A DNA stretch of 64,000 nucleotides from Cryptosporangium sp044454545 (GCF_044454545.1 NZ_JBITDV010000002.1:124001-188000), one strand, 5' to 3'; shown: positions 52,436 to 60,533, counted from the stretch's first letter. Notes: generated from the letters alone by a model not told the origin. A program made the numbers and translations.

Positions 52436-52480
52436 GACGTCGTAGTACTAAATGTCGTGGTACTAGATGTCGTAGTACAG
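52436..52480. repeat. three 15-bp repeats spanning the glnA1 stop codon
   Basis: GACGTCGTAGTACTA, AATGTCGTGGTACTA and GATGTCGTAGTACAG follow each other without gap. Read on the minus strand, each encodes a YYDI-like end followed by an in-frame stop, so the glnA1 terminus with its stop is present three times. Confidence 0.9.
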
Positions 52481-53884
52481 GGCGAACTCGTGCGGGGTCG
52501 GGCGCAGGCGGACCGGGTCGACCTCGTTGGCCCGCTTGTACTCGATCCAGGTCGAGATCAGGTCGGGCGTGAAGACGTTGCCCTCGAGCAGGTAGTCGTG
52601 GTCGACCTCGAGGCGGTCGAGCACCTCGGTGAGCGAACCGGGCACCTGCGAGACCTCGGCCAGCTCGTCCGGCGGGAGCTCGTAGAGGTCCTTGTCGACC
52701 GGCGTCGGCGGCTCGATCTTGTTCTTGATGCCGTCGAGGCCGGCCATCAGCATCGCGGAGAACGCGAGGTACGGGTTGGCCGACGGGTCGGGCACGCGGA
52801 ACTCGATGCGCTTGGCCTTCGGGCTGGCCACGATCGGGATACGGGTGCAGGCTGAGCGGTTGCGCTGCGAGTAGACCAGGTTGACCGGGGCCTCGTAACC
52901 CGGCACGAGACGCCGGTACGAGTTGACGGTCGGGTTGGTGAACGCGAGCAGCGACGGGGCGTGCTTGAGCAGACCGCCGATGTACCAGCGCGCGATGTCC
53001 GAGAGACCGGCGTAGCCGACCTCGTCGTACATGAGCGGGTTGCCGTCCTTCCACAGGCTCTGGTGGGTGTGCATACCCGAGCCGTTGTCACCGAAGAGGG
53101 GCTTCGGCATGAAGGTGACGGTCTTGCCGGCGTTCCACGCGGTGTTCTTGATGACGTACTTGAACAGCATCAGGTTGTCGGCGGAGTGCAGCAGCGTCGA
53201 GAACTTGTAGTTGATCTCGGCCTGGCCGCCGGTGCCGACCTCGTGGTGGCCGCGCTCGACCGTGATGCCGACCTGCTGCAGCTTGTTCACCATCTCGTCG
53301 CGCAGGTCGGCGAAGTGGTCGACCGGCGGAACGGGGAAGTACCCACCCTTGTAGTTGGTCTTGTAACCCCGGTTGCCGCCCTCTTCGTCGCGGCCGCTGT
53401 TCCAGGCGCCCTCGACGGAGTCGACGTAGTAGTACGAGCTGTGCTGGTTGGTGTCGAAGCGGATCGAGTCGAAGATGTAGAACTCCGCCTCGGCGCCGAA
53501 GTACGCGGTGTCGGCGATGCCGCTGCTGGCCAGGTACTGCTCGGCCTTCTTGGCGATGTTGCGCGGGTCACGCGAGTAGGCCTCGCGGGTGAACGGGTCG
53601 GCGATGAAGAAGTTCAGCGCGACGGTCTTGTTCACCCGGAACGGGTCGATGAACGCCGTCGAGACGTCGGGCAGGAGGAGCATGTCGGACTCGTGGATCT
53701 GCTGGAAACCACGGATCGACGACCCGTCGAACGCCAGCCCCTCCTCGAGGATGTCCGCGTCGAATGACTCGATCGGAACCGTGAAGTGCTGCATGACACC
53801 CGGGAGGTCGCAGAACCGGACGTCGATGAACCGCACGCCCTCGTCCTGGATGTACCGGAGTAGTTCGTCGGGCTGGGAAAACAT
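52463..53884 (-). CDS. glnA: type I glutamine synthetase
   Basis: GlnA1 is the main ammonia-assimilating enzyme, making glutamine from glutamate, ammonia and ATP as a dodecamer. The 473-residue protein has GLAFDGSSIRGF, the metal-binding AEAEFYIFD, NGSGMHTHQSL and RIEFRVPDPSANPYL, and the adenylylation site Tyr401 in DKDLYELPPDE, the target of GlnE. The ATG at 53884 follows GGAGG. A GlnR-like box lies 70 nt upstream. The 3' end shows a triplication of the last codons and stop. Confidence 0.97.
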   Translation of the reverse strand: MFSQPDELLRYIQDEGVRFIDVRFCDLPGVMQHFTVPIESFDADILEEGLAFDGSSIRGFQQIHESDMLLLPDVSTAFIDPFRVNKTVALNFFIADPFTREAYSRDPRNIAKKAEQYLASSGIADTAYFGAEAEFYIFDSIRFDTNQHSSYYYVDSVEGAWNSGRDEEGGNRGYKTNYKGGYFPVPPVDHFADLRDEMVNKLQQVGITVERGHHEVGTGGQAEINYKFSTLLHSADNLMLFKYVIKNTAWNAGKTVTFMPKPLFGDNGSGMHTHQSLWKDGNPLMYDEVGYAGLSDIARWYIGGLLKHAPSLLAFTNPTVNSYRRLVPGYEAPVNLVYSQRNRSACTRIPIVASPKAKRIEFRVPDPSANPYLAFSAMLMAGLDGIKNKIEPPTPVDKDLYELPPDELAEVSQVPGSLTEVLDRLEVDHDYLLEGNVFTPDLISTWIEYKRANEVDPVRLRPTPHEFALYYDI

Positions 53885-53953
53885 CCATCCTCCGTCAGTG
53901 TGGGTCGCTTGCCACAACGTAGGAAGCGCCGGTTGCCTGCCAATGTCCCATCA

Positions 53954-53969
53954 GTTTCGCGGATGTTAA
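53954..53969 (-). promoter_or_regulatory. GlnR box of glnA1
   Basis: On the minus strand TTAAC-ATCCGC-GAAAC matches the GlnR consensus gTnAC-n6-GaAAC at all fixed positions but the first. It lies 70 nt before the glnA1 ATG and upstream of TACGTT, a likely -10. Confidence 0.6.
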
Positions 53970-54046
53970 CCAGGGTGACGGTACGAAGGCAGGAGTGCCC
54001 ATTTTTGGACAGCTTAGGACGAAGCGGCGACGCTGCGTAATGCCGC

Positions 54047-54052
54047 TAGGCT
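54047..54052 (+). promoter_or_regulatory. -10 element TAGGCT
   Basis: TAGGCT lies 6 nt before the GTG at 54059 of the RDD gene. Confidence 0.5.
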
Positions 54053-54058
54053 TCGCTC

Positions 54059-54433
54059 GTGAGTGCGAGGACGACTGAGCTGCCCACCGGAACGTTCGGA
54101 CGCCGGTTCGTGGCGTTCCTGGTGGACTCGGTGCTCTGCTCGCTGGTCGCCGGACTCTTCACCTACCCCGACCCGCCGGGCGGCTGGAGCACGCTGGTGT
54201 TCCTGGTGGCCTACACCGGATTCACCGGGCTGTTCGGCGAATCACCGGGCCTGCGGGTGCTCGGAATGCGCGTCGAGGGTGTCGCCGACGGGCGCCCGAT
54301 CGGCCTCGGCCGGGCGCTCCTGCGCACGCTGCTGATCATCATCGTGATCCCGGTGCTGGTCCCGTCCGCCGACGGCCGCCGCTACCACGACAAGGTCGTA
54401 GGCTCGATAGTCACCCGAACCCGCGGCGCCTGA
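54059..54433 (+). CDS. RDD family membrane protein
   Basis: The 124-residue protein has the RDD pattern: FGRRFVAFLVDSVLCSL with Arg and Asp in the first helix, two further helices, and the basic ALLRTLLI and DGRRYHDKVVGSIV end. RDD proteins are small membrane proteins, some of which move ions or small solutes. In M. tuberculosis a similar gene lies between glnA1 and the DUF4191 gene. The GTG start appears leaderless. Confidence 0.87.
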   Translation: MSARTTELPTGTFGRRFVAFLVDSVLCSLVAGLFTYPDPPGGWSTLVFLVAYTGFTGLFGESPGLRVLGMRVEGVADGRPIGLGRALLRTLLIIIVIPVLVPSADGRRYHDKVVGSIVTRTRGA

Positions 54434-54467
54434 CTCCCGCTCGGCAGCGCCGCCCTCAGCAGGCCGC

Positions 54468-55184
54468 TCACCGCCCCCGGTACATTTGTTGTTTGGCGCC
54501 TTTCATGGCCCGCGCCGACTTCGGCATCGGACCCTTGGGGATCGGCGGGCGGGCGCCGCCCAGCCCCTGCAAGCGCTGCGCGACCTGACCGACCTGGCCC
54601 GGCGTCAGGTTCTTCGGCAGCTTCTGCAGGTGCGACTGCAGCTTCCGGATCGAGACCTTGTCGTCGTCCTCGCCGACCAGCACGTCGTACACCGGCACGT
54701 CGGTCAGCACGCGGCTGACGCGCTTGCGCTCCTGGTTCACGAGCGGCTTGACGCGGTGCGGCGCACCCTCCGCGAGCAGGATGACGCCCGGCCGGCCGAC
54801 GACCCGGTGGACGACGTCCTGCTGCTGGCTGATCTGCACGGCCGGGGTGAACTTCCAGTTCTTCTGGTTGCGGTTGCCCGGCATCGACTCGAGCACCGCC
54901 AGTGCCGCCCCGGGCTGCCCCTCGACCTGCGCATACGTGGCCGTCTGCACCCGGCGGCTGAACACGATCAGCGTGGCGAGGACCGCGATCAGCACAGCGA
55001 GCGGGATCAGCACCCACAGGCTGGTGAACCAGGCCACCCCGACGCCGACGAGCAGCGGCACGAGGAAGGCCGCCAGCATCAGCGGAACGATCAGACGATC
55101 GTGCCCCCGGACGAACTGGAAAACCTGAATGATCTGCCGGATCCGCTGGCGGAAGCCGACTTTCTCGGGGTTGGTGGAGGCCAT
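54468..55184 (-). CDS. DUF4191 membrane protein (Rv2219-like)
   Basis: The 238-residue protein has two adjacent membrane helices (LIVPLMLAAFLVPLLVGVGVAWF and LWVLIPLAVLIAVLATLIVF) and a long basic cytosolic domain (WKFTPAVQISQQQDVVHRVVGRPGVILLAEG; PVYDVLVGEDDDKVSI). The family is conserved in actinobacteria beside lipA, with no known function. It probably has its own leaderless promoter (TAGACT). Confidence 0.9.
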   Translation of the reverse strand: MASTNPEKVGFRQRIRQIIQVFQFVRGHDRLIVPLMLAAFLVPLLVGVGVAWFTSLWVLIPLAVLIAVLATLIVFSRRVQTATYAQVEGQPGAALAVLESMPGNRNQKNWKFTPAVQISQQQDVVHRVVGRPGVILLAEGAPHRVKPLVNQERKRVSRVLTDVPVYDVLVGEDDDKVSIRKLQSHLQKLPKNLTPGQVGQVAQRLQGLGGARPPIPKGPMPKSARAMKGAKQQMYRGR

Positions 55185-55190
55185 ACCTCA

Positions 55191-55196
55191 AGTCTA
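55191..55196 (-). promoter_or_regulatory. -10 element TAGACT
   Basis: TAGACT on the minus strand lies 6 nt before the ATG at 55184. Confidence 0.5.
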
Positions 55197-55234
55197 GAGC
55201 GGTCTGTGCGTCCACAGAACCGGGAGGTTGCGCC

Positions 55235-55426
55235 TCAGCGGGTCAAACGATGAAGAGATCCGTCGGGGGCCGCGAACGCGGCGGCAGCCTCCCGGCGATC
55301 GCGGGCTCGACGATTGTCTTCGCTCATCGCCGCCCAGGCGTTCCGGCGCGCGGTGCGCTGGCCCCCCTCGGGGAGCAGTGCGATCGCGGTCGTGAACAGT
55401 TGGCGGAGCGGCTCGACCGGAGTCAC
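55235..55426 (-). CDS. 63-residue hypothetical protein
   Basis: The reading frame after the GTG at 55426 has a very good ribosome site (GGAGG, 6 nt upstream), which selects it over the upstream ATG at 55495. The product is helical and charged (LRQLFTTAIALLPEGGQRTARRNAWAAM; DNRRARDRREAAAAFAAPDG). It lies between lipA and the DUF4191 gene. No family recognised. Confidence 0.6.
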   Translation of the reverse strand: MTPVEPLRQLFTTAIALLPEGGQRTARRNAWAAMSEDNRRARDRREAAAAFAAPDGSLHRLTR

Positions 55427-55536
55427 GGGCACCTCCTGCTTACTGAAAGTAGTGAGATCTTCGCTTTCCGCATGCTCATCCTGCCGGACCGACATGTCGG
55501 ATGTGTGTCCTGCGGATATCTGCTCCGGGACACCTG

Positions 55537-56478
55537 TCACTGGACGGCGCTGGTCGCCCGCGCCTCGATGGCCTGCTGGTACAGCCGGCCGGCGCGGTAG
55601 GAGGAGCGCACCAGCGGCCCGGAGAGCACGCCCGCGAAGCCGATCTCCTCGGCCTGCTCGCGGAACGCGACGAACTCCTCCGGCTTGACCCAGCGCGACA
55701 CCGGGTGGTGCAGCGACGACGGGCGCAGGTACTGCGTGATCGTGACGAGGTCGCACCCGGCGGCGTGCAGGTCGCGCAGTGCCCCGGTGACCTCCTCCGG
55801 CTCCTCGCCCATGCCCAGGATCAGGTTCGACTTCGTGACCAGGCCGGCGTCCCGGGCCTGGCGGATGACGTCGAGCGAACGCTCGTACCGGAAGCCGGGA
55901 CGGATCCGCTTGAAGATCCGCGGCACCGTCTCGATGTTGTGCGCGAACACCTGGGGTGCGGAGTCGAACACCTGGCCGAGCAGCTCGGGCCGCGCGTTGA
56001 AGTCGGGGGCCAGCAGTTCGACGCCGGTGCCGGGGTTCAACGCGTGGATCTGCCGGACGGTCTCGGCGTAGAGCCACGCACCACCGTCGGGCTGGTCGTC
56101 GCGGGCGACGCCGGTGACCGTCGCGTACCGCAGGCCCATCGCCTGGACGCTCTCCGCCACCCGGCGGGGCTCGTCCCGGTCGAGGGCCAGCGGCTTGCCG
56201 GTCGCGATCTGGCAGAAGTCACACCGGCGGGTGCACTGGTCGCCGCCGATCAGGAACGTGGCTTCCCGGTCTTCCCAGCATTCGTAGATGTTCGGGCAGC
56301 CGGCCTCTTCGCAGACCGTGTGCAGGCCCTCGCGCTTCACCAGGCCCTTGAGATCGGTGTACTCGGGGCCCATCTTGGCCGTCACCCGGATCCAGGGTGG
56401 CTTGCGTTCGATCGGAGTCTCCGCGTTGCGAGCCTCCAACCGGAGAAGCTTGCGTCCTTCGGGCTGAACCGTCGTCAC
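55537..56478 (-). CDS. lipA: lipoyl synthase
   Basis: LipA is a radical SAM enzyme that inserts two sulfur atoms into octanoyl groups on E2 and GcvH proteins. The 313-residue protein has the auxiliary cluster motif CEEAGCPNIYEC, the radical SAM CTRRCDFC motif, and the conserved Ser in LVRSSYRAG that ligates the auxiliary cluster. The GTG at 56478 is preceded by TAGGCT 8 nt upstream. It works with LipB (57087-57749) on the lipoyl domains of DlaT. Confidence 0.97.
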   Translation of the reverse strand: MTTVQPEGRKLLRLEARNAETPIERKPPWIRVTAKMGPEYTDLKGLVKREGLHTVCEEAGCPNIYECWEDREATFLIGGDQCTRRCDFCQIATGKPLALDRDEPRRVAESVQAMGLRYATVTGVARDDQPDGGAWLYAETVRQIHALNPGTGVELLAPDFNARPELLGQVFDSAPQVFAHNIETVPRIFKRIRPGFRYERSLDVIRQARDAGLVTKSNLILGMGEEPEEVTGALRDLHAAGCDLVTITQYLRPSSLHHPVSRWVKPEEFVAFREQAEEIGFAGVLSGPLVRSSYRAGRLYQQAIEARATSAVQ

Positions 56479-56486
56479 AGCCGAGA

Positions 56487-56492
56487 AGCCTA
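56487..56492 (-). promoter_or_regulatory. -10 element TAGGCT of lipA
   Basis: TAGGCT on the minus strand, 8 nt before the GTG at 56478. Confidence 0.45.
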
Positions 56493-56580
56493 CGCCGGTT
56501 GCCGCCGCGCCGACGGGTCGCGGAACGCAGGTTCGGGTTGGGTGGTCAAACTCACCCTGGAGGGGTGCCCGCCGGACGAA

Positions 56581-56997
56581 TCAGTCGAGCGTGATCTCCA
56601 CGCCGACCTGACCCGGCCGCAGACCGATGGCGCGGCCGATCCCGGCGCCGAGCGCGGCGAACCGGAACTGCCACCCGTACTCGGCCTTCATCGCGGACTT
56701 GAGCGCCGGCATCTCCTCGCGGCGCATGATCCGGGCGTGGGCCGCGCTCGGCTCGCCGAGCAGCATCCCGTCGCGATCGCACGGCGCCACGGTGACGGCC
56801 GGCGTGTGCCGCAGCCGCTTGACCTTCCCGGACTCGGAGCCGGTCCAGACGAGCAGCTTTCCTCCGGACGGGGCCGCCCAGACCGGCGTCGGCACGGGCG
56901 TTCCGTCCCGCCGGTAGGTGGTGAGGCTGATGCACGGCTCGACGGCCAGGGCGTCGAACGTGTCGGTAGCGGGAAGCGCGCCGTCCATCTGGGACAC
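56581..56997 (-). CDS. PPOX-class (split beta-barrel) flavin/F420-dependent oxidoreductase
   Basis: The 138-residue protein has the split-barrel pattern of small F420- or FMN-binding enzymes: EPCISLTTYRRDGTPVPTPVWAAPSGGKLLVWT, KVKRLRHTPAVTVAPCDRDG. A C-terminal Lys-rich segment (PALKSAMKAEYGWQFRFA) is typical of the TIGR03666-type group. Substrate unknown. It sits between lipA and lipB, an insertion relative to M. tuberculosis. The GTG at 56997 or the ATG at 56988 could start it. Confidence 0.82.
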   Translation of the reverse strand: MSQMDGALPATDTFDALAVEPCISLTTYRRDGTPVPTPVWAAPSGGKLLVWTGSESGKVKRLRHTPAVTVAPCDRDGMLLGEPSAAHARIMRREEMPALKSAMKAEYGWQFRFAALGAGIGRAIGLRPGQVGVEITLD

Positions 56998-57086
56998 GGG
57001 GCCACCTCCGGGTAGGACGGATACGGTCGGGTTTGCCTACCACGCACGGGGCGCGCCCGTCGCCCCGTTACCCCGCAGCCGGTTTC

Positions 57087-57749
57087 TCAAACGTTCCGGT
57101 CGGGACCGCCCGCGAGCGTCGGGAGGCGGGATTCGACCACCGCCACGACGTCGTCGATCGTCACCGTGCGGCCCAGTTCCAGCGACAGCGACGTGACACC
57201 GGCGTCGTTGATGCCGCACGGCACGATGTTGCCGAACCCCGACATGTCGGGGTTGCAGTTGAGCGCGAAGCCGTGCATGGCCACCCGCCGGCTGACCCGG
57301 ACGCCGATCGCGGCGATCTTCCGGTCGGGCCCACGCTCGTCGGCGGTGACCCAGACGCCGCTGCGGCCGGCGACCCGGGTCGTGGCCACGCCCAGTTCGG
57401 CGCAGACCTCGATCAGCATGGCCTCGATGCGCCGCACGTACGCGACGACGTCGAGCGGCCGCGGGAGCTGGACGATCGGGTACCCGACCAGCTGGCCGGG
57501 GCCGTGCCAGGTGATCTCGCCGCCGCGGTCGACGTCGACCACCGGGGTTCCGTCGAACGGCCGGTCGGAGTCTTTGGTGCGGCGACCGGCGGTGTAGACG
57601 TCGGGGTGCTCGAGCAGCAGGACGGTGTCGGCGACGTCGCCGGCGACCCGCGCGGCGTGCAGGCGACGCTGCTCGGCCCAGGCCTCGTGGTAGTCGATAA
57701 GACCCAGCCGGCGGACGACGGTGGGGCTGGTTTCGAGCATCTCCGTCAT
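57087..57749 (-). CDS. lipB: lipoyl(octanoyl) transferase
   Basis: LipB moves octanoyl from octanoyl-ACP to lipoyl domains, the step before LipA. The 220-residue protein has LLLEHPDVYTAGRR, GGEITWHGPGQLVGYPI, the active-site Lys in RKIAAIGVRV and the Cys in NIVPCGI. Both catalytic residues are present. TACGCT lies 7 nt before the ATG. A 14-bp repeat array begins 32 bp upstream of the start codon. Confidence 0.96.
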   Translation of the reverse strand: MTEMLETSPTVVRRLGLIDYHEAWAEQRRLHAARVAGDVADTVLLLEHPDVYTAGRRTKDSDRPFDGTPVVDVDRGGEITWHGPGQLVGYPIVQLPRPLDVVAYVRRIEAMLIEVCAELGVATTRVAGRSGVWVTADERGPDRKIAAIGVRVSRRVAMHGFALNCNPDMSGFGNIVPCGINDAGVTSLSLELGRTVTIDDVVAVVESRLPTLAGGPDRNV

Positions 57750-57756
57750 GGTCCGG

Positions 57757-57762
57757 AGCGTA
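57757..57762 (-). promoter_or_regulatory. -10 element TACGCT of lipB
   Basis: TACGCT on the minus strand, 7 nt before the ATG at 57749. The upstream repeat array starts at about its -35 region. Confidence 0.45.
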
Positions 57763-57780
57763 CGCCGGGGAGCGGTGCGG

Positions 57781-57920
57781 GTGACCGGGCTCGGGTGACT
57801 GGGCTGGGGTGACTGGGCTGGGGTGACTGGGCTGGAGTGACCGGGCCGGGGTGACCGGGCCGGGGTGACCGGGCTGGGGTGACCGGGCTGGGGTGACCGG
57901 GTTGGGGTGGCCGGGTTGGG
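57781..57920. repeat. ten tandem copies of a 14-bp unit (VNTR-like)
   Basis: The unit GTGACCGGGCTGGG is repeated ten times with single-base variants at positions 4, 6, 10, 11, 12 or 14, then a degenerate part copy. It fills most of the gap between the HEAT-repeat gene and lipB. The period is not a multiple of three, so it is not coding. Confidence 0.95.
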
Positions 57921-57999
57921 GTGGCCCGGCCGCGTGAGCAACGGCCGGGTCACCCGCCGGGGAAGTCCTCCGAGCGCCGGAAACCCGGGCCGGGGGAGG

Positions 58000-58830
58000 T
58001 CAGTGCAGGACTCCGGCCCAACCGTGGGCGCGCGCGATCGCGCCGAGGGTCGAGTCGTCGAGTGCGTCGAGCGCGTGGTGATCGTTGCCGAGCCGCGCGG
58101 CGACGGCGCCGGCCAGCTCACCGGCCCGGTACGGCGCGAGCTCGAGCAGATCGAGCGCGATGCGCCACCAGCCCGGATCGGTGTCGGCCGCCAGCGGACC
58201 GCCGCAGCGGTACCAGACCGCGAGCCCGTCGACCAGATCGTGGCCGAGCCCGTCGGGATCGGTGAGCCGGGCGACCGCGGCGACCGTGCGGGCCGCGCCG
58301 CCGTCCCAGCCGTCGAGGTGGCGCAGCACCAGCGGGTGCAGCGACGGCTCGCCGAGCGCACCGGCCGCCTCGACCTCGAGCAACCACACGTCGGAGCGGC
58401 AGAGCGCGGCCCGGACCGCCGGTAGCGCCCGCGCGTCGCGCCGCCGCGCCAAGCCGATCAGCGCCTCGCGGCGCGCCTCGCCGTGCCGGTCGGTGAGGCG
58501 GGCGGCCAGTGCCTCGCGCACCGTCGTGCCGTCGATCTCGTCCATCTGGGTGCCGAGCCCGAAGCAGGCCCAGTTCCGCACGTCACCGACCGGGTCGGCG
58601 GTCAGGCTGATCAGCGCGTCGACCGCGAGCGGTGCGAACGGGGCATTGATCTCCATCGTGGCCAGGTGCGGGAGTGCACGGGCCACCGCGGTACGGACTG
58701 CCGGCGCGTCGTGGTCGACGAGCCCCAGCACAGGCCCGAACGCCGCGACTTCCCCGGCGGCAGCGTCGACCGCGCCCGCCAGATCGTCCGGCTCCGAGGT
58801 CGGGTCCCCGGCGAGTGTGGAGAGGTCCAT
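58000..58830 (-). CDS. HEAT-repeat protein
   Basis: The 276-residue protein consists of helical repeats of about 30 residues (APAVRTAVARALPHLA, DPVGDVRNWACFGLGTQMD, HGEARREALIGLARRRDARALPAVRAAL). It resembles HEAT/PBS lyase-like scaffolds, which bind partner proteins. No catalytic residues. The ATG at 58830 begins MDLSTLAGDP. No operon partners. Confidence 0.82.
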   Translation of the reverse strand: MDLSTLAGDPTSEPDDLAGAVDAAAGEVAAFGPVLGLVDHDAPAVRTAVARALPHLATMEINAPFAPLAVDALISLTADPVGDVRNWACFGLGTQMDEIDGTTVREALAARLTDRHGEARREALIGLARRRDARALPAVRAALCRSDVWLLEVEAAGALGEPSLHPLVLRHLDGWDGGAARTVAAVARLTDPDGLGHDLVDGLAVWYRCGGPLAADTDPGWWRIALDLLELAPYRAGELAGAVAARLGNDHHALDALDDSTLGAIARAHGWAGVLH

Positions 58831-59049
58831 GCGATCACCGTCCCCCGATCGCGAACGCCTTACACCGGAACGATCGCACTCCGCGGTCGAGAAGAGACTA
58901 CGGCGCGCCGCCCCGTTTGTGTCCACTCATCGCGGCTGCCTGTGGATGAATTCGTTTGTTGTGTGACTGCTGTTTCTGTTGATCGACTCGGTGTCCTTCT
59001 GACCGACTTAGCCCTGTGGACGGTCGGCGCGGGCCCGGTCGATCCGGCC

Positions 59050-59055
59050 TAGCGT
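59050..59055 (+). promoter_or_regulatory. -10 element TAGCGT
   Basis: TAGCGT lies 8 nt before the ATG at 59064. Confidence 0.45.
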
Positions 59056-59063
59056 CCGTCGGC

Positions 59064-59558
59064 ATGACATCACTCGACGAGGTACTCACGCAGGTCGATC
59101 GGTTGCGGTGCGGAGAGGCCGTCGCGGTGTTCGCACCGATCGCCGACGAACTGGCGGCGGCGCACGCGGTCGGCGCGGCGCACCGCGCGATCAACCGGCA
59201 CGCGGTTCGTCTGGCGGCCGACGGGAGCGTGTCGCTGGTACCGGCGGCACTCGCCCGTAAACGCTCGGCGGGGGTCCGCGCCCGGGGCGAAGACGTCGGC
59301 GACCTGGCCCGCGTGATCGTGGACGCGCTGCTCGGGCGAGCGAGCCGGGACGAGGCGGGCGGAGACGGAATACCCGCCGACTGGGGCCAGCGGGCCGCCG
59401 CCTCCGGGGTGCCGGTGGGGCTGGTCTCGGTGCTGGCCACAGCGCTCGCCGACCGCGCCGCGCAGCGTCCTACGGCGTCCGAGCTGGCGGCCGGCCTGCG
59501 GGAGGTCTGCGACCCGCTCCCGCTCGGCCGCCTGCTCGACGCTCAGGCCAGCGCGTAG
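59064..59558 (+). CDS. protein-kinase C-lobe-like protein lacking catalytic residues
   Basis: The 164-residue protein resembles only the C-lobe of a Hanks-type Ser/Thr kinase. The segment ELAAAHAVGAAHRAINRHAVRLAADGSVSLV follows the catalytic-loop pattern HRDxKxxN, but Asp and Lys are replaced (HRAINR). The end LATALADRAAQRPTASELAAGLREV matches the last C-lobe helix. There is no N-lobe with the ATP-binding Lys, so it cannot be an active kinase. It may be a scaffold or relic. The 3' end overlaps the convergent epimerase gene by 16 bp. Confidence 0.65.
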   Translation: MTSLDEVLTQVDRLRCGEAVAVFAPIADELAAAHAVGAAHRAINRHAVRLAADGSVSLVPAALARKRSAGVRARGEDVGDLARVIVDALLGRASRDEAGGDGIPADWGQRAAASGVPVGLVSVLATALADRAAQRPTASELAAGLREVCDPLPLGRLLDAQASA

Positions 59559-60436
59559 CGCAGGGCGGAAGACAACGTGCTGTCGGCGAACGAGAAGCCG
59601 TGTTCGGACAGGACGGCCGGGATCGCGCGCTGCCCGGCCAGGATGCCCTCGTCCGCGAAACCCCAGAGCGCTGCCCGCAGCGCGAACGCCGGCACCGCCA
59701 CTACCGCCGGCCGGTGCAGCTGCCGGGCCAGTTCGGCGGTGAACTCGGCGTTGGTGGCCGGTTCCGGGCCGGTCAGGTTCACCGGCCCGCGCACGCCGTC
59801 GTTCTCCAGGACGAATCGGATCGCGGCGACCTCGTCCCGCAGCGAGATCCACGGCCAGTACTGCCGCCCCGACCCGAGCTTGCCGCCGAGCCCGAGCTGG
59901 AACAGCGGCTTGATCCGGCCGAGCAGGCCGCCCGAGTGCGCCAGCACCAGACCGGAACGGACGTGCGCGACCCGCACCCCGGCCTCCTCGGCCGGAGCGG
60001 TGGCGCTCTCCCAGGTCCGGCAGAGGTCGGCGAGGAACCCGGTGCCCGCCGGCTCGTCCTCGCGCAGGACCTGGTCGCCGCGGTCGCCGTACCAGCCCAC
60101 CGCCGACGCCGACACCAGCACTTTCGGCGGCTTCTCGGCGTTCGCGATCGCGGCGGCGATCGTCGTCGTGCCGTCCACCCGGCTGTCGATGAGCGTCCGC
60201 TTGTACCCGGGCGTCCAGGGCCGGTCGCCGACCCCGGCCCCGGCCAGGTGCACCACCGCGTCGGCACCGGAGACGACGTCGGGTGACAGGTCGTGGGCGG
60301 CCGGGTTCCACCGCACCTCGTCGGACGCGCCGGGTTCGCGGCGGACCAGCCGGACCACCTCGTGCCCGTCCGCCCGCACCTCGTTGACCAGCGATGTTCC
60401 GATCAGGCCACTGGCTCCGCTCACGACGATCCGCAT
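59543..60436 (-). CDS. TIGR01777 family SDR epimerase-like protein
   Basis: The 297-residue protein is an extended SDR of the Rv2216 type with MRIVVSGASGLIGTSLV, VVHLAGAGVGDRPWTPGYKRTLIDSRV, SASAVGWYGDRGDQ and WISLRDEVAAIRFVL. It is conserved beside lipB and dlaT in actinobacteria. The reaction is unknown. The GAGAGGA site supports the ATG at 60436. Confidence 0.92.
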   Translation of the reverse strand: MRIVVSGASGLIGTSLVNEVRADGHEVVRLVRREPGASDEVRWNPAAHDLSPDVVSGADAVVHLAGAGVGDRPWTPGYKRTLIDSRVDGTTTIAAAIANAEKPPKVLVSASAVGWYGDRGDQVLREDEPAGTGFLADLCRTWESATAPAEEAGVRVAHVRSGLVLAHSGGLLGRIKPLFQLGLGGKLGSGRQYWPWISLRDEVAAIRFVLENDGVRGPVNLTGPEPATNAEFTAELARQLHRPAVVAVPAFALRAALWGFADEGILAGQRAIPAVLSEHGFSFADSTLSSALRYALA

Positions 60437-60487
60437 GCCTGAATCCTCTCGCGGCGGCCGGTCGGCCGCGACTCGGGACATGCCGAA

Positions 60488-60515
60488 CCGGCCCGCCCCT
60501 GACGGGACGGGCCGG
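60488..60515. terminator. hairpin downstream of dlaT
   Basis: CCGGCCCGCCCC (60488-60499) and GGGACGGGCCGG (60504-60515) pair along 12 positions with one mismatch, just after the dlaT stop on the minus strand. Confidence 0.6.
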
Positions 60516-60533
60516 GCCGGGCGTGGCGACGGA

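Noticed and set aside
57781..57920. Possible CRISPR array
   Set aside because: The 14-bp units are directly adjacent with no spacers, and no cas genes are nearby.
55537..58361. Long frames extending lipA/lipB upstream
   Set aside because: The extension of lipB comes from reading the 14-bp array; both genes have good starts with -10 boxes.
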